Shown here: in pieces, positions 25,326 through 35,730 of the stretch | How positions within the stretch are numbered: position 1 is the first letter of the stretch | How the letters are laid out: every line of letters begins with the position of its first letter | Origin: Defluviimonas sp. SAOS-178_SWC | GTDB lineage: Bacteria > Pseudomonadota > Alphaproteobacteria > Rhodobacterales > Rhodobacteraceae | DNA length: 64,000 nucleotides | NCBI RefSeq assembly: GCF_039830135.1 | Contig: NZ_CP156081.1 | Span: forward strand, 3,582,001 to 3,646,000 | Direction: 5' to 3' | Position numbers and translations under genes: made by a program | The notes under the pieces: generated by a model | The model's input: only the letters and a program-made list of their open reading frames with translations | Told to the model about the DNA's origin: nothing | Database searches by the model: none

Positions 25326-25406
25326 CTCTTCGTTGCCCGAATTCCCCGCGGTGGGGGGAGGGGCGTCCATCGGCCCGCCGATGGGCGGCGGGGGGCGAAG
25401 CCCCCC
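25326..25406. repeat. double-hairpin intergenic repeat, copy B
   Basis: Between folD2 and fhs. Hairpins GGGGGGC-GAA-GCCCCCC (25390-25406) and CCATCGG-CCCG-CCGATGG (25365-25382), then, on the reverse strand, a tail CGCGGGGAATTCGGGCAACG followed by AAGAGG, similar to the tail at 22309. Because fhs is transcribed leftward, the first hairpin lies just past the fhs stop and could also slow transcription. Confidence 0.5.
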
Positions 25407-25416
25407 TGCCTTTGCC

Positions 25417-27093
25417 TTAGAACAGGCCCTCGACATGGCCCGCGTCGTTCAGCCGGATCACCTCCGCCGACGGCACCTTGGGCAGGCCCGGCATGGTCAT
25501 GATCTCGCCGCAGATCACCACGATGAACCCCGCCCCGGCGCTGAGCCGCACCTCGCGCACCGGCACCGAATGACCCGTCGGCGCGCCCCGCACGTTCGGA
25601 TCGGTGGTGAAGCTGTACTGGGTCTTGGCCATGCAGACCGGCAGATGGCCGTAGCCCGCCGCCTCCCAGGCCTTCAGCTGCTCGCGCACCGACTTGTCGG
25701 CGATCACCTCGTCGGCGTGGTAGATCCGCTTCGCGATGGTCTCGATCTTCTGGAAGAGCGGCATCTCGTCGGGATAGAGCGGCGCGAAGTTCGCCGAACC
25801 GCCCTCCGCCATCTCCACAACCTTCCGCGCGAGATCCTCGATCCCGGCCGACCCGTTCGCCCAGTGCTTGCACAGGATCGCCTCGGCGCCCTGCTCGGCG
25901 ACATAGGCCTTCACCGCCGCGATCTCGGCATCGGTGTCGCTGTAGAAGTGGTTGATCGCCACCACCACCGGCACCCCGAACGACTTCACGTTGGCGATGT
26001 GGCGGCCGAGGTTCGGGCAGCCCTTCTGCACCGCCGCCACGTTCTCCGCCCCGAGATCGGCCTTCGCCACCCCGCCGTTCATCTTCATCGCCCGCACCGT
26101 CGCCACGATCACCGCCGCCGCCGGCTTCAGACCCGCCTTGCGGCACTTGATGTCGAAGAATTTCTCCGCCCCGAGATCGGCCCCGAAGCCGGCCTCGGTC
26201 ACCACATACTCACCCAGCTTCAGCGCCGTCTTCGTCGCGATCACCGAGTTGCAGCCATGCGCGATATTGGCGAAGGGGCCGCCATGCACGAAGGCCGGGT
26301 TGTTCTCCAGCGTCTGCACCAGGTTCGGCTGCATCGCGTCCTTCAGAAGCACCGTCATCGCCCCGTCGGCCTTGATGTCGCGGGCGTAGACCGGCGTCTT
26401 GTCGCGGGTATAGGCCACCACGATGTCGCCGAGCCGCTTCTGCAGATCCTCAAGATCCTTCGACAGGCACAGGATCGCCATCACCTCGGAGGCCACCGTG
26501 ATGTCGAACCCGGTCTGGCGCGGGAAGCCGTTCGACACGCCGCCAAGGCTCACCACGATGTCCCGAAGCGCCCGGTCGTTCATGTCCATCACCCGCCGCC
26601 AGCTCACCCGCCGCGCGTCGATCTGGAGCGCGTTGCCCCAGTAGATGTGGTTGTCGATCATCGCGGAAAGCAGGTTGTGCGCGCTCGTGATCGCGTGGAA
26701 GTCGCCGGTGAAGTGAAGGTTCATCTCCTCCATCGGCACCACCTGCGCGTAGCCGCCCCCGGCCGCCCCGCCCTTCATCCCGAAGTTCGGCCCCAGCGAC
26801 GCCTCGCGGATGCAGATCACCGCCTTCTTGCCGATCCGGTTCAACCCGTCGCCAAGACCCACCGTCGTCGTCGTCTTGCCCTCGCCCGCAGGCGTCGGGT
26901 TGATCGCCGTCACCAGAACCAGCTTGCCGTCCTTCCGACCCTCCAGAGACCGGATGAACGCCTGGCTCACCTTCGCCTTGTCATGACCGTAGGGCAGAAG
27001 ATGCTCCGAAGGAATCCCGAGCTTGTCCCCGATCTCCATGATCGGACGCTTCCGCGCTTCCCGCGCAATCTCAATATCCGTCTTGAACGCCAT
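25417..27093 (-). CDS. fhs: formate-tetrahydrofolate ligase
   Basis: A 558-residue ATP-dependent ligase that makes 10-formyl-tetrahydrofolate from formate. Typical elements are seen: the P-loop-like [18 protein letters not shown] (about residues 67-84), the N-terminal [11 protein letters not shown], and PVVVAINHF. The length is normal for the family. The start at 27093 follows GGGAGACGGAAGG on the reverse strand; a few in-frame codons upstream are not conserved-looking. It heads the operon with the two FolD genes; together these feed formate into the folate one-carbon pool, or oxidise methyl groups to formate. Confidence 0.97.
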   Translation of the reverse strand: MAFKTDIEIAREARKRPIMEIGDKLGIPSEHLLPYGHDKAKVSQAFIRSLEGRKDGKLVLVTAINPTPAGEGKTTTTVGLGDGLNRIGKKAVICIREASLGPNFGMKGGAAGGGYAQVVPMEEMNLHFTGDFHAITSAHNLLSAMIDNHIYWGNALQIDARRVSWRRVMDMNDRALRDIVVSLGGVSNGFPRQTGFDITVASEVMAILCLSKDLEDLQKRLGDIVVAYTRDKTPVYARDIKADGAMTVLLKDAMQPNLVQTLENNPAFVHGGPFANIAHGCNSVIATKTALKLGEYVVTEAGFGADLGAEKFFDIKCRKAGLKPAAAVIVATVRAMKMNGGVAKADLGAENVAAVQKGCPNLGRHIANVKSFGVPVVVAINHFYSDTDAEIAAVKAYVAEQGAEAILCKHWANGSAGIEDLARKVVEMAEGGSANFAPLYPDEMPLFQKIETIAKRIYHADEVIADKSVREQLKAWEAAGYGHLPVCMAKTQYSFTTDPNVRGAPTGHSVPVREVRLSAGAGFIVVICGEIMTMPGLPKVPSAEVIRLNDAGHVEGLF

Positions 27094-27594
27094 AGCCTTC
27101 CGTCTCCCTTTGGGCTTCCTGCCGGTTGCCTTCAGCACCGGCTATAGCTGTCCCATCCCGAGGCGTGAGGATGGATTACGACATTTTCGCGGGCGGAATC
27201 GCCAGAAGAGGTTTCGTATCGGAACGCCCCGTCTGCGATAAGCGCGGGAACCGAAGTTCGAAACGTGCGTTGACCATGCGGACCACACGGGAAGGGCTGA
27301 CACCATGCGCACGACCACGCTCATCGTGAATTCGGGCTTCGCCCTCGGCCTGACGCTTGCTTCGTTGCTTTTCCTTGTGGTCTGATCGGTCAGGCGGGAC
27401 GCGCGCGAGGCGGGCTGGTGCGGGATGTGCAGCCGGCGCCGGTCTCCGATCCGCAAGATACCCACGACGAACCCCGTAACCGGAAACGAGACGAAACCTG
27501 CATCGCAGTCAGCCACGCGGCCGGGCCGGGTGAGCTTTGCATGACGCTTATTCGGCACGGGCGCGGGCAGGGACTTTCCGCTGCTGATGCGGGG
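27094..27594. other. intergenic region upstream of fhs
   Basis: About 500 bases between the divergent 5' end of fhs and the 3' end of the methyltransferase. It contains a possible 26-codon reading frame at 27305. I looked for folate- or ZTP-riboswitch-like structure in front of fhs and do not recognise one. Otherwise nothing is supported. Confidence 0.4.
27305..27385 (+). CDS. possible very small membrane protein (26 aa)
   Basis: ATG to TGA, 26 codons, beginning MRTTTLIVNSGF and followed by a strongly hydrophobic run (ALGLTLASLLFLVV). GGAAGGGC precedes the ATG by about ten bases. The composition is that of a single-helix membrane peptide. There is no homologue I know of, and the frame could be fortuitous. 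Confidence 0.35.
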   Translation: MRTTTLIVNSGFALGLTLASLLFLVV

Positions 27595-28374
27595 TCAAAG
27601 CGTGAGGGTGAAGAAGAGCCGGCGGAAGGGGAAGAGGACCGACCCGTCCGGCTCGATCGGATAGGCGGCCGCCAGCGCAGCCTCATAGCGCGCAAGGAAT
27701 TCAGCGATTTCCGCCTGCGACATCAGGTCGAGATAGGGCCGCATCGCCGTCGATTCGGTGAACCGCCGGACCGGATGGCCGTCCGCGACCGGCTCCACCC
27801 GCTGGACGTAGTCGGTCTCCCACACATTGACCCGGCCGAGACCCGAGAGCATCCGGTGATACTCCACCGGCGGCGAGACCGGCGCCCTCCAGGCCGCAAG
27901 ATCGAAGCGATCGGGAAACATCTCGGCCGCGAAATCGCGTAGGAACCGATGCGACGGCGCGCCGTACTGGCGTGGCATCTGCACCGCGAGCGTACCGCCC
28001 GGGGCCAGTTGCGCGGCGAGGTTCGGCATCAGCGCGGCGTGATCGGAAAGCCAGTGCAGCGCGGCGTTGGAAAAGACCAGGGCCACCGGCGCTTCGGCGC
28101 GCCACGCAGCCGCGTCGCCTTCGATCAGTTGATGATAGGCCCCGCCCTTCCGCGCCGACGCGAGCATGGCGGGCGATGCATCGAGGCCGATGATCCGTCG
28201 CCCGGCGTAACGCGCCGCCAGCGCCGGCCCGGCCGCCCCGTTGCCGCAGCCCAGATCGACGATGTCGCCCTTGGGCAACTCGCCGACCTGAGCCAGAAGG
28301 TCGAGCGCCGGCCGCAAACGGAGGCCGCCGAAGCGCGCGTAGCTTTCCGGGTTCCAATCGCTCCGACCAGACAT
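27595..28374 (-). CDS. tam: SAM-dependent methyltransferase, trans-aconitate 2-methyltransferase-like
   Basis: A 259-residue class I methyltransferase. The N-terminal WNPESYARFGGLRLRPALDLL and the SAM motif VDLGCGNGAAGPAL followed by IIGLDASPAMLASAR fit the Tam family, which methylates trans-aconitate to detoxify it. VFSNAALHWL is motif II of the same family. Length matches E. coli Tam (about 252). I am sure of the fold and fairly sure of the family; the substrate is inferred. It stands alone, with ftsH downstream on the same strand. Confidence 0.82.
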   Translation of the reverse strand: MSGRSDWNPESYARFGGLRLRPALDLLAQVGELPKGDIVDLGCGNGAAGPALAARYAGRRIIGLDASPAMLASARKGGAYHQLIEGDAAAWRAEAPVALVFSNAALHWLSDHAALMPNLAAQLAPGGTLAVQMPRQYGAPSHRFLRDFAAEMFPDRFDLAAWRAPVSPPVEYHRMLSGLGRVNVWETDYVQRVEPVADGHPVRRFTESTAMRPYLDLMSQAEIAEFLARYEAALAAAYPIEPDGSVLFPFRRLFFTLTL

Positions 28375-28404
28375 ACGAATCCTTTCGCCCGCCCCGGGCG
28401 GGAC

Positions 28405-30336
28405 TCAGGCCGAGGGCTCGGGCTCCATCCCGCCGCCTTTCGGCGCCTTCGGCTTCTTGGTCTTCGGGATCGCGGTCAGCGACGGCGCCGCGGGGCCCTT
28501 GTCGGACCCGTCATCGCTGTCGTCGCCGCTCTTCGGCGCCTCACCGCGAATGACGCGCATCATGTCCTCGCCGGTCAGCGTCTCGTATTCCAGAAGGCCC
28601 TGGGCGAGGTTTTCCATCTCCTGCCAATTGTCCTTCAGAATGGTCTTGGCCCGCTCATAGGCCTCGTCCACGAGCCGGCGAACCTCCTGGTCGATGATCT
28701 CGCGGCTCTCTTCCGAGGCGTTGAAATGCGACTGGTTGCCAAGGAAGCTTTCCTGGGTCGAGGTGTAATTGATGTTGCCGAGTTTGTCGGACATGCCCCA
28801 CTGGCTGACCATCGCGGTGGCGAGGTTGGTGACGTGCTGGATGTCCGAATAGGCGCCGTTGGTCACGTTCTGGGGGCCGAAGACCAGTTCTTCCGCCGCC
28901 TTGCCGCCCATGACCGACGCCAGACGCGACAGGGCCGCCTCGCGCGTCATCGAAAGCTTGTCGCGTTCCGGAAGGTAGAAGGTGACGCCAAGCGCCCGGC
29001 CGCGCGGGATGATCGTGACCTTGTGGACCGGATCGTGCTGCGGAACGTGGATACCGACGATGGCATGGCCGGCCTCGTGATAGGCGGTCAGTTTCTTTTC
29101 GTCCTCGGTCATGACCATCGACCGGCGCTCCGGCCCCATCATGACCTTGTCCTTGGCCTTCTCGAAATCATCGAGCGAGACGAAGCGACGCCCGATCCGG
29201 GCGGCAAGAAGCGCAGCCTCGTTCACGAGGTTGGCAAGGTCTGCCCCCGAGAAACCGGGTGTGCCGCGCGCAATAATGCGCAGGTCGACATCGGGGCCGA
29301 GCGGGACCTTGCGGGCATGGACGCCGAGGATCTTCTCTCGCCCCTTGATGTCGGGATTCGGCACCTGCACCTGGCGGTCGAAGCGGCCGGGACGCAGCAG
29401 CGCGGGGTCGAGCACGTCGGGCCGGTTCGTGGCCGCGACGATGATGATGCCCTCGTTGGCCTCGAACCCGTCCATCTCGACCAGAAGCTGGTTCAGCGTC
29501 TGCTCGCGTTCGTCGTTGCCGCCGCCGTAGCCGACACCACGGCTCCGGCCAACGGCGTCGATTTCGTCGATGAAGACGATGCAGGGGGCGTTCTTCTTGG
29601 CCTGTTCGAACATGTCGCGGACGCGCGACGCGCCGACGCCCACGAACATCTCGACGAAGTCGGAGCCCGAAATGGTGAAGAAGGGGACGCCCGCCTCGCC
29701 CGCGATGGCGCGGGCCAGAAGCGTCTTGCCGGTGCCCGGAGGGCCGACCAACAGCGCGCCTTTCGGGATCTTGCCGCCGAGGCGCGAGAATTTCTGCGGG
29801 TTGCGCAGGAACTCGACGATCTCTTCCAGTTCTTCCTTTGCCTCGTCGATGCCGGCCACGTCGTCAAAGGTCACCCGGCCATGCTTTTCGGTCAGAAGCT
29901 TGGCGCGCGACTTGCCAAAGCCCATCGCGCCGCCGCGTCCGCCGCCCTGCATCCGGTTCATGAAGAAGATCCAGATGCCGATCAGGACGAGGAACGGCAG
30001 CCACAGCGACAGGACCGAGAAGAAGCCCGATTGCTGCTGACGCTCGGCCTTGACGGAGATGTTCTTGCCGATCAGCGTCTCGACAAGCTTGTCGTTCATC
30101 TGCTCGCTCTGCGGCTGGATCGTCACGTAGGTCTGCCCGTCCTTGGTCTGGACCTGCACCTGTTCGCCGTCGATCACGACCGCGCTCACCTCGCCCTTGT
30201 CGACCTTCTGGATGAAGTCGGAATAGGCCAGGGTCCGGGAATTCATCGTCGTCTGACCGTTCCCGAAAAGGTTGAACAGCGCCAGGATCAACAGGAACAG
30301 CACGACCCAGAAGGCGATGTTTCTCGCGTTACCCAA
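28405..30336 (-). CDS. ftsH: ATP-dependent zinc metalloprotease FtsH
   Basis: A 643-residue membrane-bound AAA protease that degrades unassembled membrane proteins and regulators. Two membrane helices (about residues 8-24 and 107-125) flank a periplasmic domain. The AAA domain carries Walker A GPPGTGKT (198-205), Walker B IVFIDEID (253-260) and the second region of homology. The protease zinc motif is HEAGH (420-424). The acidic, Lys/Pro-rich C-terminus is normal. It lies 80 bases after tilS, as in many alphaproteobacteria. Confidence 0.98.
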   Translation of the reverse strand: MGNARNIAFWVVLFLLILALFNLFGNGQTTMNSRTLAYSDFIQKVDKGEVSAVVIDGEQVQVQTKDGQTYVTIQPQSEQMNDKLVETLIGKNISVKAERQQQSGFFSVLSLWLPFLVLIGIWIFFMNRMQGGGRGGAMGFGKSRAKLLTEKHGRVTFDDVAGIDEAKEELEEIVEFLRNPQKFSRLGGKIPKGALLVGPPGTGKTLLARAIAGEAGVPFFTISGSDFVEMFVGVGASRVRDMFEQAKKNAPCIVFIDEIDAVGRSRGVGYGGGNDEREQTLNQLLVEMDGFEANEGIIIVAATNRPDVLDPALLRPGRFDRQVQVPNPDIKGREKILGVHARKVPLGPDVDLRIIARGTPGFSGADLANLVNEAALLAARIGRRFVSLDDFEKAKDKVMMGPERRSMVMTEDEKKLTAYHEAGHAIVGIHVPQHDPVHKVTIIPRGRALGVTFYLPERDKLSMTREAALSRLASVMGGKAAEELVFGPQNVTNGAYSDIQHVTNLATAMVSQWGMSDKLGNINYTSTQESFLGNQSHFNASEESREIIDQEVRRLVDEAYERAKTILKDNWQEMENLAQGLLEYETLTGEDMMRVIRGEAPKSGDDSDDGSDKGPAAPSLTAIPKTKKPKAPKGGGMEPEPSA

Positions 30337-30416
30337 GGGATATCCTCCAAACGAACTCTTGCCGCAGCGGCGGACCGCGCGGGCTTTCCTCTAAAATAGA
30401 GATTAGCAGGCCGGGT

Positions 30417-31685
30417 TCAATGCGATAAGAGGAATGAGTGGAAGCCTGCGACGATTTCCGCCGTCCAGCCATTCTCCAGCCCGGCCAGGGGCGCCGCGAT
30501 CAGCGTGTCGCCGCACCACACGGCCGGCGACACGACCAGCGCCGCGCGGGTCTGCCCCGTCGCCCGCCAGTCCTCGCACCGACGGAGGCCCGCTGCCCCC
30601 AGCGCCCGGACAGAAAGCCCCGGATCATGCGGGCCGGTCAGGCGCCAGCGACCGTCCCAGAGGGCGTCGGTCGGCCCCTCCACCCCCGTGACGGCCTTCG
30701 GTTCCCGGGTCATGCGGATCTCAGTGTCCGCGATGACGATCCGGCACCCTGCGAGCGTGGCATCGCGCCCTTCGGCGATGGCCCTTTCCAGCCGAAGGAC
30801 GGCCTCCCCGCGCGGCGCGTAGCCGCCGCGCGCGATCCAGCGCAGCGCACCGATCAGAATCCGCCGCATCATCTCGGGCCCGAGCCTGCCGAACTCGGCC
30901 CGCGCGATGATCACTTCGCCCGCCCGTGTCTGTGCTACCTGCGCCGCCTTGTCGGACGCGGCGGCGCGGAGCGCGCCCTGGGCCATCGCGAGATTCGACG
31001 TGACGGTCGACAGTTTTTCGACCGTGATCCCGAGCGGCCTTAGCGCTTTCAACGCCTTGCGCGCCCGGACCCGGGTGAACCTTTCGTCGGCATTCGAAGG
31101 GTCGTCGACCCAGCCGACCCCGTTCCGGGTCAGATAGGCGCGAAGGTCCTCGCGCAGAGTCAGCAGGTATGGCCGCGCCCAGCGGAGACCCGCCTCTTCC
31201 CACGATCTCCGCATCCCTGCGAGTCCGTCGACGCCCGCCTCCCGCACCAGCCCCATGAGGAACGTCTCCGCCTGATCGTCGGCGGTGTGGCCGGTCACGA
31301 CATGGCCGATCCCATTCTCCCGCGCCCAACCCGCGATGAGGTTGTAGCGCGCGCGGCGGGCCTGATCCTGAAGGTTGCCCTGGATCGGCCCGTGGTCCCA
31401 GATCAACGTGTCATGCCGGACACCGAGCGTCTTGCAGCACTCCGCGACGAACCGCGCCTCGTCGGCCGCTTCGGGCCTCAGCCGGTGATCGACTGTCACC
31501 GCGCGGACCTCGCCGCCACGATGGGCCTGGGCGCGCGCGAAAAGGTGCAAGAGCGCCATCGAATCGCTGCCGCCCGAAACGGCCACGCCGATGACGGGGG
31601 GCTTTTCGCCGGGAAAAGCGCAGTCGGCAAAATGCAGAAGAACGGCGTCTTCGCCCTCCGAGAGCGGCCAGCCGTCTTCAGTCAC
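30417..31685 (-). CDS. tilS: tRNA(Ile)-lysidine synthetase TilS
   Basis: A 422-residue enzyme that converts C34 of the tRNA(Ile) CAU anticodon to lysidine using ATP and lysine. The PP-loop signature is SGGSDSMALLHLF (about residues 34-46), and VTGHTADDQAETFLMGL is the second conserved motif. The C-terminal region is divergent, as usual. The ATG overlaps the cpoB stop by four bases, so translation is coupled. Confidence 0.95.
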   Translation of the reverse strand: MTEDGWPLSEGEDAVLLHFADCAFPGEKPPVIGVAVSGGSDSMALLHLFARAQAHRGGEVRAVTVDHRLRPEAADEARFVAECCKTLGVRHDTLIWDHGPIQGNLQDQARRARYNLIAGWARENGIGHVVTGHTADDQAETFLMGLVREAGVDGLAGMRRSWEEAGLRWARPYLLTLREDLRAYLTRNGVGWVDDPSNADERFTRVRARKALKALRPLGITVEKLSTVTSNLAMAQGALRAAASDKAAQVAQTRAGEVIIARAEFGRLGPEMMRRILIGALRWIARGGYAPRGEAVLRLERAIAEGRDATLAGCRIVIADTEIRMTREPKAVTGVEGPTDALWDGRWRLTGPHDPGLSVRALGAAGLRRCEDWRATGQTRAALVVSPAVWCGDTLIAAPLAGLENGWTAEIVAGFHSFLLSH

Positions 31686-32527
31686 TGGCAGCCGAGAGTG
31701 CGCAGCGCCGTGCCGGCCTCGACCGCTTCGGGTGCGGTCGGGAAACGGGTGCCGACCTCTCCAAGCGTCACGCAGGCCTCCTGGGTCTGGCCGAGAAGGC
31801 CAAGCGAGGCGCCGAGCTTCAGGAGGGCCGCCGGCGCCCGCGGCCCGTTCGGCGCGCCCGAAAAGGCGTCGAGATAGGCCCGCGCCGCATTCGATGTCTC
31901 GCCAAGCTGCGCCAGCGCCTCGCCCCGCAGGAAATGCGCATCACCTGTCAGGGGGCCGCCCGTATAGGACTGGGTGAAGGCCGCAAACTGGTCAGCGGCG
32001 CCGCGAAAGTCACCGGAATCGAGCGCCGCCTTCGCCCGATCGAAATCCGCCTGTTCGCTGACGGCAAGCTCGGGCATGCCCGAAGGGTTGACTTCAGGCA
32101 GCGAGGTGACGGCCGGCGCCGTGGCCCCGCCCGCATCGCCGCCGAGGGTGGCCGTGACGGGCAGGTTCGCCGGATCGCAGCCCTCTTCAAGCTCGCAGAG
32201 GCGGAATTCGAGATCGCCGACCCGGTTGGTGCCGTCCGCGACGACCCGGTTCACCCGGTTCTGCAATGCCTCGGTCTCGGATGTCAGCCTCGACAGCGCC
32301 GCCTCGATGGCGTTCATCCGGTCGAGCGCGGAGGCCCCGCCGGCCGCCTGCATCGCCGCATCGCCGCCGGCCAGAAGCTCGGACCTGAGCGCCTGCAGCT
32401 CCCCCGCGAGGGTTCCGAGTTCGGCGCGTATATCGGCCAGCGTCTGGGCCTTGTCCTGTGCGATGGCGGCCGAGAACGGGGCGGCCAGCGCGGCCGCCAC
32501 CAGGAATGAGCGAAGCACCCGGATCAT
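31682..32527 (-). CDS. cpoB: Tol-Pal system protein CpoB (YbgF)
   Basis: A 281-residue periplasmic protein that coordinates Tol-Pal with peptidoglycan synthesis. It has a signal peptide (about residues 1-23, ending AAIAQ), an N-terminal helical, probably trimerising coiled-coil region (residues 28-110) and C-terminal TPR repeats (FDRAKAALDSGDFRGAADQFAAF and following). It sits 13 bases after pal and overlaps tilS. Confidence 0.94.
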   Translation of the reverse strand: MIRVLRSFLVAAALAAPFSAAIAQDKAQTLADIRAELGTLAGELQALRSELLAGGDAAMQAAGGASALDRMNAIEAALSRLTSETEALQNRVNRVVADGTNRVGDLEFRLCELEEGCDPANLPVTATLGGDAGGATAPAVTSLPEVNPSGMPELAVSEQADFDRAKAALDSGDFRGAADQFAAFTQSYTGGPLTGDAHFLRGEALAQLGETSNAARAYLDAFSGAPNGPRAPAALLKLGASLGLLGQTQEACVTLGEVGTRFPTAPEAVEAGTALRTLGCQ

Positions 32528-32540
32528 CCTTCGCGCCGCC

Positions 32541-33065
32541 TCAGACGCCCGCGCCCGCGCCGACGACCGTCACCGCGCGGCGGTTCTGCGAATAGCAGGC
32601 CTCGTCCGAACAGACCGCGAGCGGCCGTTCCTTGCCGTAGGACACGGTCTGGAGACGCGCCGCCGAGACGCCTTGCGAGATGAGGTACGCCTTCACGGCA
32701 TTCGCGCGCCGGTCGCCGAGCGCGATGTTGTATTCGCGCGTGCCCTGCTCGTCGGCATGGCCTTCGATGATCGCGGTATTGTTCGGATGCCTGTTCAGCC
32801 ACACCGCCTGCTGGGCGAGGATCGACTGTGCCTCGGCGGTCAGCGTCGACTGGTCGATGAGGAAATGCACCCGGTCGCCGATCGTCTGCTGGAAATAGGC
32901 CAGCGAATTGGGATCGTTGGGATCGCCGAGACCGCCCGCCGTGATGCCGCCCGCGCCACCGGCACCCGCCGCACCGGCCCCGCCCGCGCCATACCGGTCG
33001 GGGTTGTTACAGGCCGACAGCGCCAGCGCGCCGGTCAGAAGAAGGATGGTCGAAAACTTGTTCAT
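32541..33065 (-). CDS. pal: peptidoglycan-associated lipoprotein Pal
   Basis: A 174-residue outer-membrane lipoprotein. Lipobox ALSAC (Cys19) is followed by a Gly/Ala linker and an OmpA-type domain with VHFLIDQSTLTAEA and IEGHADEQGTREYNIALGDRRA, the peptidoglycan-binding helix. The length is normal. It binds TolB in the periplasm. Confidence 0.97.
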   Translation of the reverse strand: MNKFSTILLLTGALALSACNNPDRYGAGGAGAAGAGGAGGITAGGLGDPNDPNSLAYFQQTIGDRVHFLIDQSTLTAEAQSILAQQAVWLNRHPNNTAIIEGHADEQGTREYNIALGDRRANAVKAYLISQGVSAARLQTVSYGKERPLAVCSDEACYSQNRRAVTVVGAGAGV

Positions 33066-33141
33066 CGGGTTGTACCGCCTGTGTTTCTTGGCTCGATGCC
33101 GTTACCATATCATTCCGCGTTTCGCTTGGAAACGTGCAGTC

Positions 33142-34470
33142 TCAGGGCAGAAGCGGCGACCATGCCGGGTCCGAGGCGCCACCTTCCATAGGCACCGCGC
33201 GCAGGTTGCGCCCCGAAATGTCGACCGAGTAAAGCTGCGACATGCCGCCCGCGCCCGCCGTCTCGCGCGTGAACATGATCACCCGCCCGTTCGGCGCCCA
33301 GGTCGGGCCTTCGTCAAGGAAAGAAGCCGTCAGCAGGCGCTCTTCCGATCCGTCGGTGCGCATCACGCCGATATGGAAGCGGCCGGCATTCTGCTTGGTG
33401 AACGCGATCATGTCGCCGCGCGGGGACCAGACCGGGGTCCCATAGCGCCCCTCGCCGAAACTGATCCGCGTCGCCTCGCCGCCGCCCGCCGGCATGATGT
33501 AAAGCTGCTGGTTGCCCGAACGGTCGCTCTCGAAAACGACACGGGTGCCGTCGGGCGAGAAGGACGGTGCCGTCTCGATCGACGGCGCGTTGGTCAGTTG
33601 CGTTGTCTGTCCGGACGAAAGCTGCATCGAATAGAGGTCGGTATTGCCGTTCTGCGACAGAGAGAAGACGACCGTGCCGCCATCAGGCGAAAACCGGGGG
33701 GCGAAGGTCATGTTGCCCGAAAGCTCCGCCAAGGCCCGCGACGAGACCGACGCGATGTCCATCAGCTTGATGCGGGGAAAGCCGGTTTCGAACGAGGTGT
33801 AGAGGATACGGTCGCCCGAGGGCGAGAAGCGCGGCGCCAGCACGATGGTGGAACTGTCGGTCAGGTACTGCACGTTGGCGCCGTCGTAATCCATGATCGC
33901 CAGCCGCTTCAGACGCTGATCCTTCGGCCCGCTTTCCGAGACATAGACGACGCGGCTGTCGAAATACCCCGTCTCTCCGGTGATGCGGGAATAGATCTGG
34001 TCGGCCACCTTGTGGGCGATCCGTCGCCAGTCGCCCTGACCGCCGCCGAACTGCATCCCCGAACCGAGTTCGGCGTTGGAGAAGACGTCGTAGGGGCGGA
34101 ACTTGACGTTGATCCGGCCGTCCGATCCCAACGCCACCGCGCCCGTGATCAGCGCCTGGGCATTGATCGCCTTCCAGTCCGCATAGGCGACCGGCGCGTC
34201 GAAGCTCGTGACCGGGCTGATGAAGGCGGAGGGCGGGATCTCGCGGAAGAGGCCCGTGCCCGCAAGATCGGCCGCCACCACGCGGGTGATGTTGGCCGCG
34301 ATCTCCGCCGCGCCTGGATTCTCGGCGATGAAGGTCGGCGCGGCGAAGGGCAAGGGTTCGATTACGCCATCCTCAATGACGATCCGCAAAGGGCCGGACT
34401 GGGCCGCGACCATCGGGGCCGCAAGACCGGTGACCGCGATCGCCAGGCAAAGCGTGCGAAGAATACTCAT
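33142..34470 (-). CDS. tolB: Tol-Pal translocation protein TolB
   Basis: A 442-residue periplasmic protein: signal peptide (about 23 residues), N-terminal domain, then a six-bladed beta-propeller made of WD40-like PD40 repeats ([47 protein letters not shown]). All elements of the family are present. It lies between tolA and pal with 76-base gaps on both sides. Confidence 0.97.
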   Translation of the reverse strand: MSILRTLCLAIAVTGLAAPMVAAQSGPLRIVIEDGVIEPLPFAAPTFIAENPGAAEIAANITRVVAADLAGTGLFREIPPSAFISPVTSFDAPVAYADWKAINAQALITGAVALGSDGRINVKFRPYDVFSNAELGSGMQFGGGQGDWRRIAHKVADQIYSRITGETGYFDSRVVYVSESGPKDQRLKRLAIMDYDGANVQYLTDSSTIVLAPRFSPSGDRILYTSFETGFPRIKLMDIASVSSRALAELSGNMTFAPRFSPDGGTVVFSLSQNGNTDLYSMQLSSGQTTQLTNAPSIETAPSFSPDGTRVVFESDRSGNQQLYIMPAGGGEATRISFGEGRYGTPVWSPRGDMIAFTKQNAGRFHIGVMRTDGSEERLLTASFLDEGPTWAPNGRVIMFTRETAGAGGMSQLYSVDISGRNLRAVPMEGGASDPAWSPLLP

Positions 34471-34546
34471 GACGTTCCCTTTTCTTCGGGCCCGGCGAAC
34501 CGGGGGGCGTTTGGGATTGCGGCCTGCGGGGCCATCGCGAAGCGGG

Positions 34547-35725
34547 TCATTTCATCCTCATCTTTTCAGGGTTGAAGACGATTTCAACCTCGCGCCACTG
34601 TTCGTATTTCTCCGGCGGCAGCGGATAGCCGGTCTTGGCGCAACGGATGATCGCCCGGCGTCCGGCCTCGTAGGCCTGCCTGGCGGCGGCCTCGTTGCCG
34701 CCCTCGTAGCCGATCATGCGGATCGAGTTGCTGACCGGCATGCCGGACTGGTCCATGCTGACACCGACCGTAACCACGGTATTGAGCGCGTCGGTCGACA
34801 GCGCGCCGACGTTCCAACATTGCTTGACCGCGATCACGAGCGCGTCCTTCTCGCCACCCGTCATTGGCGGGCCAGAAGGGGCGGTGCCGGTGCCCGGTGC
34901 GGGCGTGTCGGACTGCTCACCCGCCATTGCCTCTGCAAGCAATTGCTTCATGGCGTCGTCGCTCGGCGCCTGCGGTTCGGGTGCGGCGGCGGTCTCGGTC
35001 GCTGCGGGCGCGGGTTCGGGTGCCGGTTTCGGCTTTTCGGGCTTCGACTTCGGCCGGACCGAACTTTGCGGCGCGGCGGAGGCGAGTTCGGTCTGGTCCT
35101 TGTTGGCCTCGGTCTCCAGCACCTGGCCGGTTTCAGGCGGTGCCGTGGCCTCCTCGGGCTCGACCGGGGTCGGCTCCGGCGACGGTTCGGGCGTGGTCTC
35201 GGCGACCGCCTCGGGCGCCACGTCGGCGTTCTCCGCAGGTGTCACGGTCGGCTCGGGCGCGACGCGCGGCGCGGCCTTCGGATCGGGCTGGGCCTCGGTC
35301 GGAAGCGGGTCGGCGGGGCTTTCGACGGGCGTCGCGGGCGGCGTCGGCGGGGTGTCCTCCACCACCGTTTCGGGCGGGGCAAGCTCGGTCACGTCCGGCG
35401 CGACATCGGGTTCGGGCTGCGGCTCCGGCTCGGCCGGCTTGGCAGGTTCCGGCGGGGTTTCGGCGACGGGGGCTTCCGGCGTCTCCTCGGCAGCGGGCGG
35501 TTCCGGTACCGATGGCGCCGGCGGCGCTTCCGTCGCGGCCTTGGGGGCCGCGGCCTGAAGCGCGCTGAACTCGGCCTCCGACATCAGCGTGACCTCGGCC
35601 GTCGCCACGGGCGGCGGCAGGTCATGCGAGAAGAAGATCCCGCCCACGATCAGCCAGAGGATCGCGGCCAGATGCGCGCCCCCCGAAATGATCATGCCGA
35701 TGCGTTCTGACCGGTCCATGGGCAT
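34547..35725 (-). CDS. tolA: cell envelope integrity protein TolA (TonB-like)
   Basis: A 392-residue protein with one N-terminal membrane helix (about residues 12-31), a long Pro/Glu/Ala/Thr-rich periplasmic region (residues 50-270) and a C-terminal TolA domain ([23 protein letters not shown] and following). It transduces proton-motive force from TolQR to TolB-Pal. The repetitive middle is rich in Pro-Glu instead of the Ala/Lys-rich helix of E. coli TolA. Start ATG 35725 has GGGGA upstream; an in-frame ATG two codons further is possible. Confidence 0.92.
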   Translation of the reverse strand: MPMDRSERIGMIISGGAHLAAILWLIVGGIFFSHDLPPPVATAEVTLMSEAEFSALQAAAPKAATEAPPAPSVPEPPAAEETPEAPVAETPPEPAKPAEPEPQPEPDVAPDVTELAPPETVVEDTPPTPPATPVESPADPLPTEAQPDPKAAPRVAPEPTVTPAENADVAPEAVAETTPEPSPEPTPVEPEEATAPPETGQVLETEANKDQTELASAAPQSSVRPKSKPEKPKPAPEPAPAATETAAAPEPQAPSDDAMKQLLAEAMAGEQSDTPAPGTGTAPSGPPMTGGEKDALVIAVKQCWNVGALSTDALNTVVTVGVSMDQSGMPVSNSIRMIGYEGGNEAAARQAYEAGRRAIIRCAKTGYPLPPEKYEQWREVEIVFNPEKMRMK

Positions 35726-35730
35726 CCGCC

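Noticed and set aside
27094..27200. Possible riboswitch (folate or ZTP type) upstream of fhs.
   Set aside because: I could not find the conserved core of either class on the fhs strand.
27142..27558. 138-codon minus-strand frame in the intergenic region upstream of fhs.
   Set aside because: Arg-rich, no ribosome binding site and no coding-like codon pattern.
28386..28402. GC-rich inverted repeat CCCGCCC-C-GGGCGGG downstream of ftsH.
   Set aside because: No T tract on the ftsH strand and a very short loop; not called a terminator.
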